Shown: positions 7,487 through 16,940 of the stretch, piece after piece
Layout of the letters: each line of letters starts with the position of its first letter
Position numbering within the stretch: the stretch's first letter is position 1
Origin: Alphaproteobacteria bacterium
Lineage (GTDB): Bacteria > Pseudomonadota > Alphaproteobacteria > UBA9219
Direction of reading: 5' to 3'
NCBI GenBank assembly: GCA_013289265.1
Contig: JABDAH010000013.1
Coordinates: forward strand, 1-38,120
DNA: 38,120 bases
Position numbers and translations under genes: made by a program
Notes under the pieces: generated by a model
Database searches by the model: none
The model's input: the letters and a program-made list of their open reading frames with translations, nothing else
Told to the model about the DNA's origin: nothing

Positions 7487-8284
7487 TCAGGTTATAATGC
7501 GGCCAGCAATGGCATCGACATCCAAAGCTGCGTCACTGGACGGCGAGCGCATGAGCAGTGGCGTTTGCGCGCGAATGGCATCGCGTACTTTCGTATCGCG
7601 ACGTATGATGCCCATCAGTTGGGGCTCATAATTCAAGAAGCTCTGGCAGGCTTTGCGAATAGTGTCATATGTTTTCTGGCCTTCATTGACGCTGGATGAC
7701 ATGTTGATGATTACCCGCATATCGGCTTGCGGATTGGCCGCGCGCGCCAGCTTAATATAGGCATAGGCGTCGGTCAGCGATGTTGGTTCATCCGTGACGA
7801 CGACATAAGTCATAGCGGCGGGCCCCGCCAATTGCCGTACTGAACGGTCAACACCAGCACCTAAATCAACAAATACGTAATCATAGCCACGGGCCAGAGC
7901 GATAAGATCGTTTCGCAGTTCGGAAATTTTCTGCGTCGCCAGCGTAGCAAGAGTGCCTGAACCGGACCGCCCGGCCAGAATATCAAACCCGCCGTCTGCA
8001 TACTTCATCACTGCGCCGGGCAATGTTGAGGTGCCTTCGATGACTGCGCCCAAGTCGCGCTCCGGCGTCAGGCCCAATTGAATATCGACATTAGCCAGAC
8101 CCAGATCGCCGTCGAACAACAATACATGCTTGCCGCGTTTGGCTAGTGCATGGCAGAGGGTAATCGAAAACCATGTTTTACCGACGCCGCCTTTGCCGCT
8201 GGCAATCGCAATCATGTTGCGGCATTGCAGCGCTGCGCTCGGCGCTGCCATTTTATCGGCCTTCAGGGGGATGGGATCAGTCAT
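7487..8284 (-). CDS. flhG: FlhG (FleN/YlxH), MinD-like flagellar number ATPase
   Basis: This ParA/MinD-family ATPase limits flagellar number and positions the basal body together with FlhF. The 265-residue product carries the deviant Walker A motif KGGVGKT at residues 31-37, the switch segment LLFDGDLGLANVDIQLGL, and the second-Asp motif YVFVDLGAGVD. The family signature NMSSSVNEGQKTYDTI lies downstream. The C-terminal membrane-targeting helix seen in MinD is not obvious. It is 22 bases downstream of flhF on the same strand, the usual arrangement of this pair. Within the flagellar run it should act at the inner membrane on FlhF and the switch protein FliN or FliM. Confidence 0.9.
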   Translation of the reverse strand: MTDPIPLKADKMAAPSAALQCRNMIAIASGKGGVGKTWFSITLCHALAKRGKHVLLFDGDLGLANVDIQLGLTPERDLGAVIEGTSTLPGAVMKYADGGFDILAGRSGSGTLATLATQKISELRNDLIALARGYDYVFVDLGAGVDRSVRQLAGPAAMTYVVVTDEPTSLTDAYAYIKLARAANPQADMRVIINMSSSVNEGQKTYDTIRKACQSFLNYEPQLMGIIRRDTKVRDAIRAQTPLLMRSPSSDAALDVDAIAGRIIT

Positions 8285-8306
8285 GGCTTTGTCTCCGCTT
8301 CTTACT

Positions 8307-9293
8307 TTAATTGTGGGTTCCGGTTGCCTGAGACTCCGTCTTCAGGTTAGCCGGTAAAATCAAACGGGCGAGGGCAACGGGATTAAATGGATACGGTGCC
8401 TCCGTCACTTTGCTGGAGGCGCTGAAATTCGCCAGCGGCAAATGCGCATCGAATGCGATGCGCAGCATGCTGCCGAGACGACGCGTCATGTCCAGCCGCG
8501 TGACCAGCAGCCGGTTAGCGCCCAATGCACGGAATTCATGCGCCATATCGATAGCTTCGGAGGCATCAAGTCCCGCAGGCAAAACGAGCGTAGCTTCACC
8601 GCCGGATGCCGTCACCAGCGCGTGCAATTGCTTGCGCTCCCTGTCGATAAACGGATTAAGTCCAGGCGTATCAATAAAAACATTCGCGCCTTTCTGCAGA
8701 CCAATCGCATCATGCAAAGCATGCGAATCTTCAATCTCGATTAAATTTATTTTTAGGAGGCGGGTGAAAGCCGCCAGTTGTTCCATACCGCCTGCGCGTT
8801 CCAGATCTGTTGTGATAACCGTAACGCTGCGTTTGCTGAGTGTAGCTTTGGTCGCGAATTTGGCGGTCGATAAAGTTTTGCCTGCGCCGGGAGGGCCAAT
8901 CAAAATCAACGGCTTATCTATTTTGTCATCAATGATCGGCTGAAACTGGAACTGCGCATCGAACGCCGCACCCAATGCCAGAACCGGATCATCATTAGCG
9001 AACTGCGTTGCTGTCGCCAGCAGGCGTTCTGATAAATGCGCAGGCACCTGATGACGGGTAAGGGCTTCTGCGATAATTTCGATGGCTTCGGAGCCTTCTG
9101 GCGCCTGCGATTGTGGCGGCGGTGAGGTCACGCTTTGTGTGGCCATTGGCACTTCGTCAATGGCGGCAGTAACACGCACGCCGCCATTTTCATCATCACG
9201 CGTTGCGACGATGATGGCATTCTCGCCCAATGCATCGCGCACCATGCGCATTGCCTCAGTTAAACTTGGTCCATGAAATGATTTTAGCCGCAT
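8307..9293 (-). CDS. flhF: FlhF, SRP-type GTPase for flagellar placement
   Basis: FlhF is the third SRP-family GTPase (with Ffh and FtsY) and marks the cell pole for flagellar assembly. The 328-residue product starts MRLKSFHGPSLTEAMRMVRD, the short FlhF N-terminal motif. A low-complexity Pro/Ser linker follows, then an NG domain with P-loop GPPGAGKT at 133-140, VITTDLERAGGMEQL, the G3-like FIDTPG (DTAG in most SRP GTPases) and the G4-like VTRLDMTRR (TKLD in most). It is immediately downstream of flhA (stop and start adjoin) and upstream of flhG. It is slightly shorter than gammaproteobacterial homologues because the basic B domain is reduced. Confidence 0.92.
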   Translation of the reverse strand: MRLKSFHGPSLTEAMRMVRDALGENAIIVATRDDENGGVRVTAAIDEVPMATQSVTSPPPQSQAPEGSEAIEIIAEALTRHQVPAHLSERLLATATQFANDDPVLALGAAFDAQFQFQPIIDDKIDKPLILIGPPGAGKTLSTAKFATKATLSKRSVTVITTDLERAGGMEQLAAFTRLLKINLIEIEDSHALHDAIGLQKGANVFIDTPGLNPFIDRERKQLHALVTASGGEATLVLPAGLDASEAIDMAHEFRALGANRLLVTRLDMTRRLGSMLRIAFDAHLPLANFSASSKVTEAPYPFNPVALARLILPANLKTESQATGTHN

Positions 9294-11390
9294 TTAAATT
9301 TGCCCCAATGTTTTAATCTTGGCTTTCGGATAAATTTCGTTTTGCGATAATACTGTCGTGGATGGGCGGAAGCGTTCAATCACTGAGCGCACATAAAGCC
9401 GGATTGAAGGGCTGGTCAAAAGCACAGGTGACTCGCCCATTGCAGCATGCCGATCGTAAGTCTGGCGTACTGTTGTAATGAATTGCTGCAATTTGCTGGG
9501 GGCCATCGCCAGTTGACGATTATCACCTTCGCCGATGATAGATTCAGCAAAAGCTTGTTCCCATTCCGGGGACATTGTTAGCAGGGGGATGTAACCGATA
9601 TCGTTGGTGTTGGAGTCCGATATCTGCCGCGACAGGCGCGAGCGAACGTGCTCAGAAATGGCCGACAAATTGCGGGTTATGCCTGTGGCTTCTGATATGC
9701 CTTCCAGTATAGTGGGCAGATCACGAATGGAAACACGCTCTGCAAGCAGGTTTTGCAGCACGCGCTGTAGGCCACTAACAGTAACCTGCGTCGGAATGAC
9801 ATCAGCCACCAGTTTTTGCTGATCTTTATTCAGTTCATCCAGTAGTTTCTGCGTTTCAGAATAAGACAGAAGCTCTGCCATATTGTCTTTGATAATTTCG
9901 GTCAGGTTGGTAGTAATTACCGTCGGCGGATCAACGACTGTATACCCTTTAAACATCGCCTCTTCACGGTATGTAGAGTCCACCCACATAGCTGCGAGGC
10001 CAAAGGTAGGTTCCGTCGTGACTTCGCCCGGCAAAGCGATTGGCGCGCCGCGCGGGTCCATCACCATCAACATGCCGGGACGCAGTTCGCCGCGCCCGGC
10101 TTCAATTTCCTTGATACGGATGACGTAGCTATTGGCGGGCAATTGCAAATTATCCTGAATACGTACCGCAGGCATTATAAAGCCCATATCTGATGCCAAT
10201 TGCCGCCGCAGCCCTTTGATCTGATCGGTTAAGCGCTGTCCTGCCTCGCTGTTGATCAGGCCGAGCAAGGCATAACCAAGTTCCAACCGGATAAAGTCGA
10301 TTGAGAGTGAACGCGCAATGGGCTCTTCAGCAACAGTCGCGGCCTTGGTCTTATCGCTTTCAATTGCATCGGCTTCTGCCGTGCGTTCTTTCGATTGTCT
10401 TGTTAGAGTGAAAGCAACAAAGCCCGACAGGCCACCGAGTGCCGCAAAGGGAATGAACGGCATGCCGGGGATGATCGCCAAGATCAGCAACATGGCAGAA
10501 CTCATGCCGAGAGCGCTTGGATAGCCGCCCAACTGATTGAACAGCGCCTTGTCTGTTGATCCGGTGCTGTTGGTTTTGGAAACCAACAAACCAGCTGCAA
10601 CGGAAACAAGCAAAGACGGAATCTGTGTAACGAGGCCGTCGCCGACCGTTAGGCGCACATATGTGTCTGCTGCCTGCATAATCGGCATGCCGTGGCGAAA
10701 GGCGCCAATGGTGATGCCACCAATGCCGTTGATAAAGGTGATGATGAGGCCAGCGACAGCATCACCGCGAACGAATTTGGCGGCACCGTCCATCGAACCG
10801 AAAAACTGGCTTTCATCTTCCAGATTTTTTCGGCGCTTGCGGGCTTCGTCTTCGTTGATGAGGCCGGAGGATAAATCAGCGTCGATGGCCATCTGTTTGC
10901 CGGGCATGGCATCCAAAGTAAAACGTGCCGCGACTTCAGCGATACGGCCAGAACCCTTGGTGATAACCACGAAATTGACAATCGTCAGAATGGCGAAAAC
11001 GATCACACCGATGATGAAGTCACCGCCCATAACAAGGCTGGCGAAGGCTTGCACAACATTGCCGGCGGCGTCTGTACCCTCATTGCCGTGCGTTAGAACC
11101 AAACGGGTCGTGCCCAAGTTCAACGACAGACGCAGCAGGGTCGCGATTAAAAGAACGGTAGGGAAAGAGCTGAATTCCAGCGGCCTGCCGATAAACAGCA
11201 CAGTCATCAGAATGACGACAGAGAATGTGATCGAAATCGCAAGACCAAAATCGACCATCAAGGCCGGAATTGGAATGACCAATACCGTCAGGATCAGCAT
11301 CAAGCCGAGGCCGAGCCAGACTTCCCCACGCTTGAAGAAGCCGTTCATCATGTCGGAAGTTCCGGCCGCTGTGGTGGTTTGATCGGTCAT
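9294..11390 (-). CDS. flhA: Flagellar export gate protein FlhA
   Basis: FlhA is the large inner-membrane subunit of the flagellar type III export gate; its cytoplasmic nonameric ring docks substrate-chaperone complexes. The 698-residue product has about eight hydrophobic segments in the first 320 residues and the FHIPEP-family signature around GTTRLVLTHGNEGTDAAGNVV. The charged loop with DAMPGKQMAIDADLSSG follows, then a soluble C-terminal domain of about 350 residues, all typical. The start ATG at 11390 gives MTDQTTTAAG. It lies 24 bases after flbD and directly before flhF, with no promoter space on either side, so co-transcription is likely. Confidence 0.97.
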   Translation of the reverse strand: MTDQTTTAAGTSDMMNGFFKRGEVWLGLGLMLILTVLVIPIPALMVDFGLAISITFSVVILMTVLFIGRPLEFSSFPTVLLIATLLRLSLNLGTTRLVLTHGNEGTDAAGNVVQAFASLVMGGDFIIGVIVFAILTIVNFVVITKGSGRIAEVAARFTLDAMPGKQMAIDADLSSGLINEDEARKRRKNLEDESQFFGSMDGAAKFVRGDAVAGLIITFINGIGGITIGAFRHGMPIMQAADTYVRLTVGDGLVTQIPSLLVSVAAGLLVSKTNSTGSTDKALFNQLGGYPSALGMSSAMLLILAIIPGMPFIPFAALGGLSGFVAFTLTRQSKERTAEADAIESDKTKAATVAEEPIARSLSIDFIRLELGYALLGLINSEAGQRLTDQIKGLRRQLASDMGFIMPAVRIQDNLQLPANSYVIRIKEIEAGRGELRPGMLMVMDPRGAPIALPGEVTTEPTFGLAAMWVDSTYREEAMFKGYTVVDPPTVITTNLTEIIKDNMAELLSYSETQKLLDELNKDQQKLVADVIPTQVTVSGLQRVLQNLLAERVSIRDLPTILEGISEATGITRNLSAISEHVRSRLSRQISDSNTNDIGYIPLLTMSPEWEQAFAESIIGEGDNRQLAMAPSKLQQFITTVRQTYDRHAAMGESPVLLTSPSIRLYVRSVIERFRPSTTVLSQNEIYPKAKIKTLGQI

Positions 11391-11414
11391 ATGCGGCTCA
11401 CGCCTGAATTAATG

Positions 11415-12806
11415 TTAGGAAACGGCTCGTTCTTCGCCGGCGGCGGGTGGAACTGGTACACCGGATTCGCTATAGAGTTTCAGTTTGTTGCGCAGTGTAC
11501 GGATCGAAATGCCGAGAATATTCGCTGCATGCGTACGATTGCCCAGGCAATGCTGAAGCGTGTCGATGATTAAATCGCGTTCAACATCGGCCACCGTACG
11601 GCCCACAAGATTGCCCTGCGCATTTTGGCCACTGCTTTGACTGGACATTGTGCGGCTGGCGGCAAGTTGTGCAGCCAATGCTGCGGGCGTCGCTTCGGGT
11701 GCAAAGCTTTGGCCAGACAGCATGATGGATTCTGCTTCGATCTGGTTCCCGCGAGCCAATAATACGGCGCGGTGCATCGTATTTTCCAACTCGCGCACAT
11801 TACCGCGCCAGTGATGGGCTTGCAGTAAAGCAAGTGCCGTAGGGGCAAAAGGTTTATTTGGAACGCCGTTCGCGGCGGCATATTTCTTGGCAAAATATTC
11901 AGCCAAGGGAATAATGTCGGCGGGACGTTCGCGCAGGGAAGGCATCTGAACATTCACAACGTTGAGGCGGAAATATAAATCTTCCCGGAAACGCTTGGCC
12001 TTAACTTCTTCTTCCAGATTACGGTTAGATGTCGCAATCAGGCGAATGTCGATTTTGATCGGCTGCGTGCCGCCAACGCGGTCGATCTCGCGTTCCTGAA
12101 TAGCGCGCAGTAATTTGGCTTGCAGGCGTTGATCCATCTCGCTGATTTCATCAAGCAGAAGAGTGCCGCCGTTTGCTTCCTCAAATTTACCGATACGGCG
12201 AGCGACGGCGCCGGTGAACGCCCCTTTTTCATGGCCAAATAATTCGGATTCCAGAAGATTGTCCGGGATGGCGGCGCAATTGACGGAGACGAAATTGTTC
12301 ATAGCGCGACGGCTCTTGCGGTGAATAAACCGGGCCATCACTTCCTTACCTGTTCCGGACTCGCCGGTAACTAGAATAGACGCGTCGCTGTTGGCAACGC
12401 GCTCCGCCAGCTGAATAATCGGCTGCATGGACGGATCACGGGCGATGAAAGTCGCATCTTCTTCTGCGACGGCCTGCAAAACGGCAGCGATAAGATCGGC
12501 ATCCGGCGGCAGAGGAACATATTCTTTTGCACCGGCGCGGATAGCACGTACGGCGGCGCCCGCATCTGTGCCAATACCGCAGGCGACAACGGGAACGGTA
12601 ATACGTTCCGACTTCAGGCTTTCGATTAACTCAGCGATATTAAGGACAACATCGCACATCACAAGGTCAGCACCCTGACCGTTGCGCAGGGCGTTCAGCG
12701 CGCCAGACACGCTATCGATATGCGCGACTTTGGCTCCGCGTTGCGTAGCGATACGCCCGGCGGTTGAAATATGACCTTCCAATTGGCCAACGATTAAAAG
12801 TTTCAT
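11415..12806 (-). CDS. flbD: FlbD, sigma-54-dependent flagellar regulator
   Basis: FlbD is an NtrC-type enhancer-binding protein that activates late (class III/IV) flagellar operons and represses fliF in Caulobacter. The 463-residue product has an N-terminal receiver-like domain (1-115) and an AAA+ domain with Walker A GESGTGKE at 148-155, the sigma-54 contact motif GAFTGA at 195-200 and Walker B LLLDE at 216-220. A Fis-type helix-turn-helix lies near the C-terminus (NRTHAANILGISIRTLRNKL). The receiver is degenerate: the acidic pair is replaced by GQ near residue 7 and the switch Lys by Leu (YVPLPP), though D52 remains. This fits FlbD proteins controlled by FliX and assembly state rather than by a kinase. 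No fliX is seen in this window. Confidence 0.93.
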   Translation of the reverse strand: MKLLIVGQLEGHISTAGRIATQRGAKVAHIDSVSGALNALRNGQGADLVMCDVVLNIAELIESLKSERITVPVVACGIGTDAGAAVRAIRAGAKEYVPLPPDADLIAAVLQAVAEEDATFIARDPSMQPIIQLAERVANSDASILVTGESGTGKEVMARFIHRKSRRAMNNFVSVNCAAIPDNLLESELFGHEKGAFTGAVARRIGKFEEANGGTLLLDEISEMDQRLQAKLLRAIQEREIDRVGGTQPIKIDIRLIATSNRNLEEEVKAKRFREDLYFRLNVVNVQMPSLRERPADIIPLAEYFAKKYAAANGVPNKPFAPTALALLQAHHWRGNVRELENTMHRAVLLARGNQIEAESIMLSGQSFAPEATPAALAAQLAASRTMSSQSSGQNAQGNLVGRTVADVERDLIIDTLQHCLGNRTHAANILGISIRTLRNKLKLYSESGVPVPPAAGEERAVS

Positions 12807-12844
12807 GCAATCCTCATATATCTTTCAATGGGTCCTGATCGTTC

Positions 12845-13174
12845 TTAACTTGTACGGTCTGACTTGATGATTTCCGTCATGGTGATGCCAAGGCGGTCTT
12901 CGACAACAACGACTTCGCCGCGCGCGACGAGGCGGTTGTTGACATAGATATCGATAGCTTCCCCCACCTTGCGGTCAAGTTCGATGACGGCGCCGCGGCC
13001 CAGTTTCAGCAAATGGCTGACCTGCATTTCAGCCTTGCCCAGAACGGCGGCGACTTCGACGGGGATTCCGTAAACAGCGTCCAAATCATTGGCTGTTATC
13101 GGCCCGATATCCTTCGGCGTTTCACCGGGGTTCGCCTGCAGTTCGGTCAGCGTTAGTGTTTCCTTGTCATCCAT
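12845..13174 (-). CDS. fliN: Flagellar motor switch protein FliN
   Basis: FliN is the C-ring component that, with FliM and FliG, sets rotation direction and receives export cargo. The 109-residue product is a single SpoA domain: VEVAAVLGKAEMQVSHLLKL, GRGAVIELDRKVGEAIDIYVNNRLVARGEVVVVEDRLGITMTEII. The length is normal for alphaproteobacterial FliN. Its ATG overlaps the fliH stop by 8 bases, with AGGAGA suitably placed inside the end of fliH, so translational coupling is likely. It is followed by flbD after 38 bases, as in the Caulobacter fliF operon. Confidence 0.95.
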   Translation of the reverse strand: MDDKETLTLTELQANPGETPKDIGPITANDLDAVYGIPVEVAAVLGKAEMQVSHLLKLGRGAVIELDRKVGEAIDIYVNNRLVARGEVVVVEDRLGITMTEIIKSDRTS

Positions 13175-13826
13175 TGGTTATCTCCTGAGGTAAAGGTTCA
13201 TTTGAAGCGCCATCTGGCGCAACTGTCTGCTCAATTGCTTGCCATGTGGCTTGCGCTTTGCGTTCGACGCCGCCGTCTGCCCATTCAACGCGGCAATCAC
13301 CGCGGGCGATTTCAACATCTGCCAGAACGACGACTTTGCCGGCATAGGCTTTCTGCACGGTGATTTCATGAACCTTGGTATTGATGGCGTCAAAATCACC
13401 TTCATTTATACGAATAACAAAGCGCGGTTCATGCACCATCTCTGCAATCACTTCTTCCAGCATGGACTGAATTTCCTGCAAGCCCTGACGCTCCGCAATT
13501 GAAGGGAAGAGTTTACGGACAATCGCCAGTGTGGCGATACGCAACTGCCTGTCATGTTCCGTCTGCTGTTTCTGGAAATTACTGATGATGTCGCCAAGTT
13601 TGACGTCAAGCTGACTCAACGTGAGGCGTAGAAATTGCTCATTCTCTTCAAGAGCCGCTTTTTTGCCCGCAGTGAAACCAATATCGTAAGATTCCTTTTT
13701 AACGGCGTCGAGTTGTTCTGGTTTGAGTGTCACCGGTCCGCGCGGCCGTTCGGTCGCGTTTGCGCTTGCCGCGCCGTCAAAAGAACGATCGAACATATAT
13801 TTGCGGAGAGGGGGCGTCTCAACCAT
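13167..13826 (-). CDS. fliH: Flagellar assembly protein FliH (FlbE)
   Basis: FliH is the regulator of the export ATPase FliI and tethers it to the C-ring. From the ATG at 13826 the product has 219 residues. A basic/aromatic N-terminus (PPLRKYMFDRSF) is followed by a long helical region with ESYDIGFTAGKKAALEENEQ. The C-terminal V-ATPase-E-like domain shows ARGDCRVEWADGGVERKA, the well-conserved 'gdcriewadGg' segment of alphaproteobacterial FliH. I prefer 13826 over the in-frame TTG at 13862, because that one lies within the fliG stop region. It sits between fliG and fliN, the known operon position. FliI, its partner, is encoded at 2896-4230. Confidence 0.88.
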   Translation of the reverse strand: MVETPPLRKYMFDRSFDGAASANATERPRGPVTLKPEQLDAVKKESYDIGFTAGKKAALEENEQFLRLTLSQLDVKLGDIISNFQKQQTEHDRQLRIATLAIVRKLFPSIAERQGLQEIQSMLEEVIAEMVHEPRFVIRINEGDFDAINTKVHEITVQKAYAGKVVVLADVEIARGDCRVEWADGGVERKAQATWQAIEQTVAPDGASNEPLPQEITNG

Positions 13827-13851
13827 CTTGGTGCTTTCTGAAGTCTGATTA

Positions 13852-14877
13852 TTAGTAAACAAGTTCGTCTTCCTCGCTTTCCTTGGCGATCACGATTTCG
13901 CCCTTGGCAGCTAAATCCTTGGCTACAGCGACCAGGCTTGATTGCGCTTCTTCGACATCGCGCAAACGCACAGGTCCGAGGCTGGCTATATCTTCTTTCA
14001 GCAGTTTGCCGGCACGTTCCGACATATTGGTAAAAAATAGCTCCTTGATCGTTTCCGAAGCGCCCTTGAGGGCCGTCGGAAGTTTTGCCTTGTCAGCGAC
14101 CCGCATAATTGCCTGAATGGCTGCGCCTTCCAGCTTGCCAAGATCTTCGAAGGTGAACATCAGGCTCTTGATCTTGTCAGCGGATTCGCGGCTGCGTTCT
14201 TCCAGCGCCACCATAAATTTAGCTTCGCTTGAGCGGTCGAGATTGTTAAAAATTTCAGCCATGGATTCATGCGGGTCGCGACGATTGGTGCGCGCGAGAT
14301 TGCTCATGAACTCGTTGCGTAGGGTGCGTTCGATATCGTCCAGAACGTCTTTCTGCACGGATTCCATGCGCAACATGCGCGTGATAACTTCCATCGCAAA
14401 GCTTTCGGGTAGTTGCGATAATACGCGCGCGGCGTGGTCGGGTTTGATTTTTGTGACAACAACAGCGACGGTTTGCGGGTATTCATTTTTCAGGAAGGCG
14501 GCCAGAACAGCTTCATTCACATTGGCGAGTTTGTCCCACATCGTGCGACCTGCGGGTCCGCGAATATCTTCCATGATATTGCTGACGCGTGATTTATCCA
14601 GCACCTTCATCAGCAAGCGTTCCGTCGATTCCAGTGTGCCGCTGGCGCCGCTGCTGGACGACATTTGCTCGGCAAACTCGACAAATAATTTTTCGACAAG
14701 GTTAGAGCTAACATTGCCGAGGTTTGCCATGACCTGCGACAGTTCCTTAATTTCGTCGTCATTCATATGCGAAAAAACGCGCGCCGCATATTCTTCGCCC
14801 AGCGACAGAATAAACAGCGCAGCTTTTTCAGCCCCAGTGAGTGATCTTACATCTTCACGTATGCGTACGGCCGCCAT
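13852..14877 (-). CDS. fliG: Flagellar motor switch protein FliG
   Basis: FliG links the MS ring (FliF) to the C-ring and carries the charged torque helix facing the MotA stator. The 341-residue product has the N-terminal domain ([31 protein letters not shown]), the middle-domain EHPQ-like motif here reading [15 protein letters not shown], and the C-terminal domain with [19 protein letters not shown], which includes the torque-helix region. The length is normal. It follows fliF after 9 bases. The EHPQ to EYPQ change is the only deviation I notice in the core motifs. Confidence 0.97.
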   Translation of the reverse strand: MAAVRIREDVRSLTGAEKAALFILSLGEEYAARVFSHMNDDEIKELSQVMANLGNVSSNLVEKLFVEFAEQMSSSSGASGTLESTERLLMKVLDKSRVSNIMEDIRGPAGRTMWDKLANVNEAVLAAFLKNEYPQTVAVVVTKIKPDHAARVLSQLPESFAMEVITRMLRMESVQKDVLDDIERTLRNEFMSNLARTNRRDPHESMAEIFNNLDRSSEAKFMVALEERSRESADKIKSLMFTFEDLGKLEGAAIQAIMRVADKAKLPTALKGASETIKELFFTNMSERAGKLLKEDIASLGPVRLRDVEEAQSSLVAVAKDLAAKGEIVIAKESEEDELVY

Positions 14878-14886
14878 GAGTTACTC

Positions 14887-16581
14887 CTACCGGCTTTCCT
14901 GATACATCCAGTTGCGTAAGATTGCGACTGCTTCATCCGGATTCTTGTCAACAATTTCACCAACCTTGCGTAGCGACGATGCTTTCACGCGACCTTCGAC
15001 GCGCGAGATATCGATCATACGTTCAATTTCGGATTCTGATGCGGAAGCTTCAAGATTATCTTCACGCGTTAGATTGCCAGTAGGAGGGGCCAGTTGCGCA
15101 TTGCCGGCATATCCACCGCCACCACCGCTCAGCAGAGCCTGTTGATCGCCGCCAACACTGCCAGCTGAATCAAGAACACGCTTCAGGATAGGACGAACCA
15201 CCAGCAACACAACAAGCAAACCAATAATCGCGAGGATCAACGTTTCTGCCGCATGGAAAAGGTCAGCCTTCGGCACGCCCATCAACAAATCGGCGCCGCT
15301 GCCCTGATCCTTCGGCGCATCGCCTTGAGCGAATTTCATGTTGGTAACTTGTATCGTGTCGCCGCGATTAGCATCGAAATTAACAGCAGACGCAACAAGG
15401 TCCCGGATCTTTTTCATTTCTTCGTCGGTGCGGGGTGCATAGGTGCTGACACCTTTGTCATCGGTCGTCGTCACGCCGTCCACAACAACGGCAACTGACA
15501 GGCGTTTGACTTGCCCACTTTCGCGGACCTGACTACGCACGGTTTTATTAATTTCGTAGTTGATGGTTTGTTCGGTACGGCTGTTCTTGTTCGAAGGACC
15601 AGCTCCACCGCTCGATGTATTGGCAATCTGCGCCGGATTGGATGGAAGGTTGTTTGCAACGGAGACACCGCCAGTGCTGCCACCACCACCTTCAGAATTG
15701 CTCGCGTCTTCCGTTGTGCTTTGGGTTGAACGCACAACCTGGCTTTCAGGATCGAAGATTTCCGAATTGGTCGTGACGCGGTCGAAGTCCAGATCAGCCG
15801 AAACTTGGGCGCGGACTTTGCCGTAACCTAGGGTTTGCGACAGCAGGTCTTCGATCTTTTTGACCTGTCCCTGTTCGAAGCTGAGACGCATATCATCAGG
15901 GCTATCACCACTGCCACCCGCGCCGCCGTCGGCAGCAGGCCGTGCCAGCAAATTACCGCGGTCGTCAACGATTGAGACTTGGTTAGGTTGCAATTGCGGA
16001 ACGGACGCTGCGATCAAATGTTGGATAGCCGCGATTTGCTCGCGCGATAGAACCGTACCGCCGCGTGTCTTGATAAAGATGCTGGCTGTTGCTGTTTGAG
16101 TACCGTGGCTGAAGAGTTCGCGCTGCGGCAAAACAAGATGTACACGTGCCGTTTGTATGGGATTCATTGAACTGATCGTGCGGGCAAGTTCACCTTCGAG
16201 CGCCCGAAGATGATTGATGTTCTGCACAAAACTGGTGGTGCCAAAACCTTCTTTCTGGTCGAAGATTTCATAACCGATCGAGCCACCCTTTGGCAGGCCG
16301 TCGGCAGCCATTGTCATACGCAACTTGCCAACCTGATCAGAAGGCACACGGATCAAGGTGCCGTTGGCATCAACTTGATAGGGAATTTTCTGCGCGTCCA
16401 GTTTTTGAACGATCGCGTTAGCATCTTGCTGATCCAGTTCATTATAGAGGAGGGCCAGGGGCGAAGCGGTGATGCGGGTCGTAATAAAACCAAAGAAACC
16501 AAGCAGACTGAATGTTACAATGGCAATTGCCACCAACCGCATAGGACCAAGGTTGCGAAGAGTTTGTAAAAAAGCGTTCAC
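14887..16581 (-). CDS. fliF: Flagellar MS-ring protein FliF
   Basis: FliF forms the membrane-supramembrane ring that nucleates basal body and export-gate assembly. The 564-residue product has an N-terminal transmembrane segment (LVAIAIVTFSLLGFFGFI), then YscJ-like ring-building motifs: ALLYNELDQQDANAIVQKLD and GYEIFDQKEGFGTTSFVQNIN. A variable Ser/Gly-rich loop follows, then a second transmembrane segment (LILAIIGLLVVLLVVRPILK), and a C-terminal FliG-binding tail (ASSLRKVGEIVDKNPDEAVAILRNWM). It is the first gene of the minus-strand flagellar run, so its promoter should lie in the gap above 16581. Confidence 0.97.
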   Translation of the reverse strand: MNAFLQTLRNLGPMRLVAIAIVTFSLLGFFGFITTRITASPLALLYNELDQQDANAIVQKLDAQKIPYQVDANGTLIRVPSDQVGKLRMTMAADGLPKGGSIGYEIFDQKEGFGTTSFVQNINHLRALEGELARTISSMNPIQTARVHLVLPQRELFSHGTQTATASIFIKTRGGTVLSREQIAAIQHLIAASVPQLQPNQVSIVDDRGNLLARPAADGGAGGSGDSPDDMRLSFEQGQVKKIEDLLSQTLGYGKVRAQVSADLDFDRVTTNSEIFDPESQVVRSTQSTTEDASNSEGGGGSTGGVSVANNLPSNPAQIANTSSGGAGPSNKNSRTEQTINYEINKTVRSQVRESGQVKRLSVAVVVDGVTTTDDKGVSTYAPRTDEEMKKIRDLVASAVNFDANRGDTIQVTNMKFAQGDAPKDQGSGADLLMGVPKADLFHAAETLILAIIGLLVVLLVVRPILKRVLDSAGSVGGDQQALLSGGGGGYAGNAQLAPPTGNLTREDNLEASASESEIERMIDISRVEGRVKASSLRKVGEIVDKNPDEAVAILRNWMYQESR

Positions 16582-16940
16582 TTTGTAATGCTCCCTTTAT
16601 CCTCTAGTGACTTCTACTGATTGAAAAGGTCCCGGACGGGCCCCCTTAATTCCACTGAAAGGTCTTAACTTCTGATCGGCAAAAAATTCCTATTAGCGTT
16701 AGACTTGGTTAACTTTAGGCCCACACATATGAAAATAAACTTAACAAAGTCGGCAAAAATTGCCGTTTCGCCTATGCTTTGTGCTTTGGCAGCAACAAAA
16801 CAAAAGCAATAAATATCAATACATTACGTGTGCGGAATAATTATATTAACCATAATCTATGGTCTTAAGGTGATTCTTGGGTAGGTTACAACTCAAAATC
16901 GTTGAGTTTCGGAGCATCAATTTTTGAAAAGGAAACGGCT
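16582..16940. promoter_or_regulatory. Intergenic control region between fliF and the ROK kinase gene
   Basis: This 359-base AT-rich gap separates divergent fliF and the ROK kinase gene and must hold both promoters. Two perfect dyads are visible: CGGCAA-AAA-TTGCCG at 16751-16765 and ACCATA-ATC-TATGGT at 16849-16863; the latter sits 78 bases before the kinase GTG and looks like an operator. A degenerate CtrA-like site (GTTA-N7-TTAA, two mismatches) lies at 16698-16712. I found no convincing sigma-54 element. Assignments here are tentative. Confidence 0.4.

Noticed and set aside
10537..11382. Long plus-strand frame opposite flhA
   Set aside because: It is the antisense shadow of flhA, with Thr/Arg/Ser-rich nonsense composition and no homology.
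16582..16940. Sigma-54 promoter for fliF
   Set aside because: I searched both strands for TGGC-N8-TTGC-type spacing and found no acceptable match; FlbD usually represses fliF rather than needing sigma-54 there.
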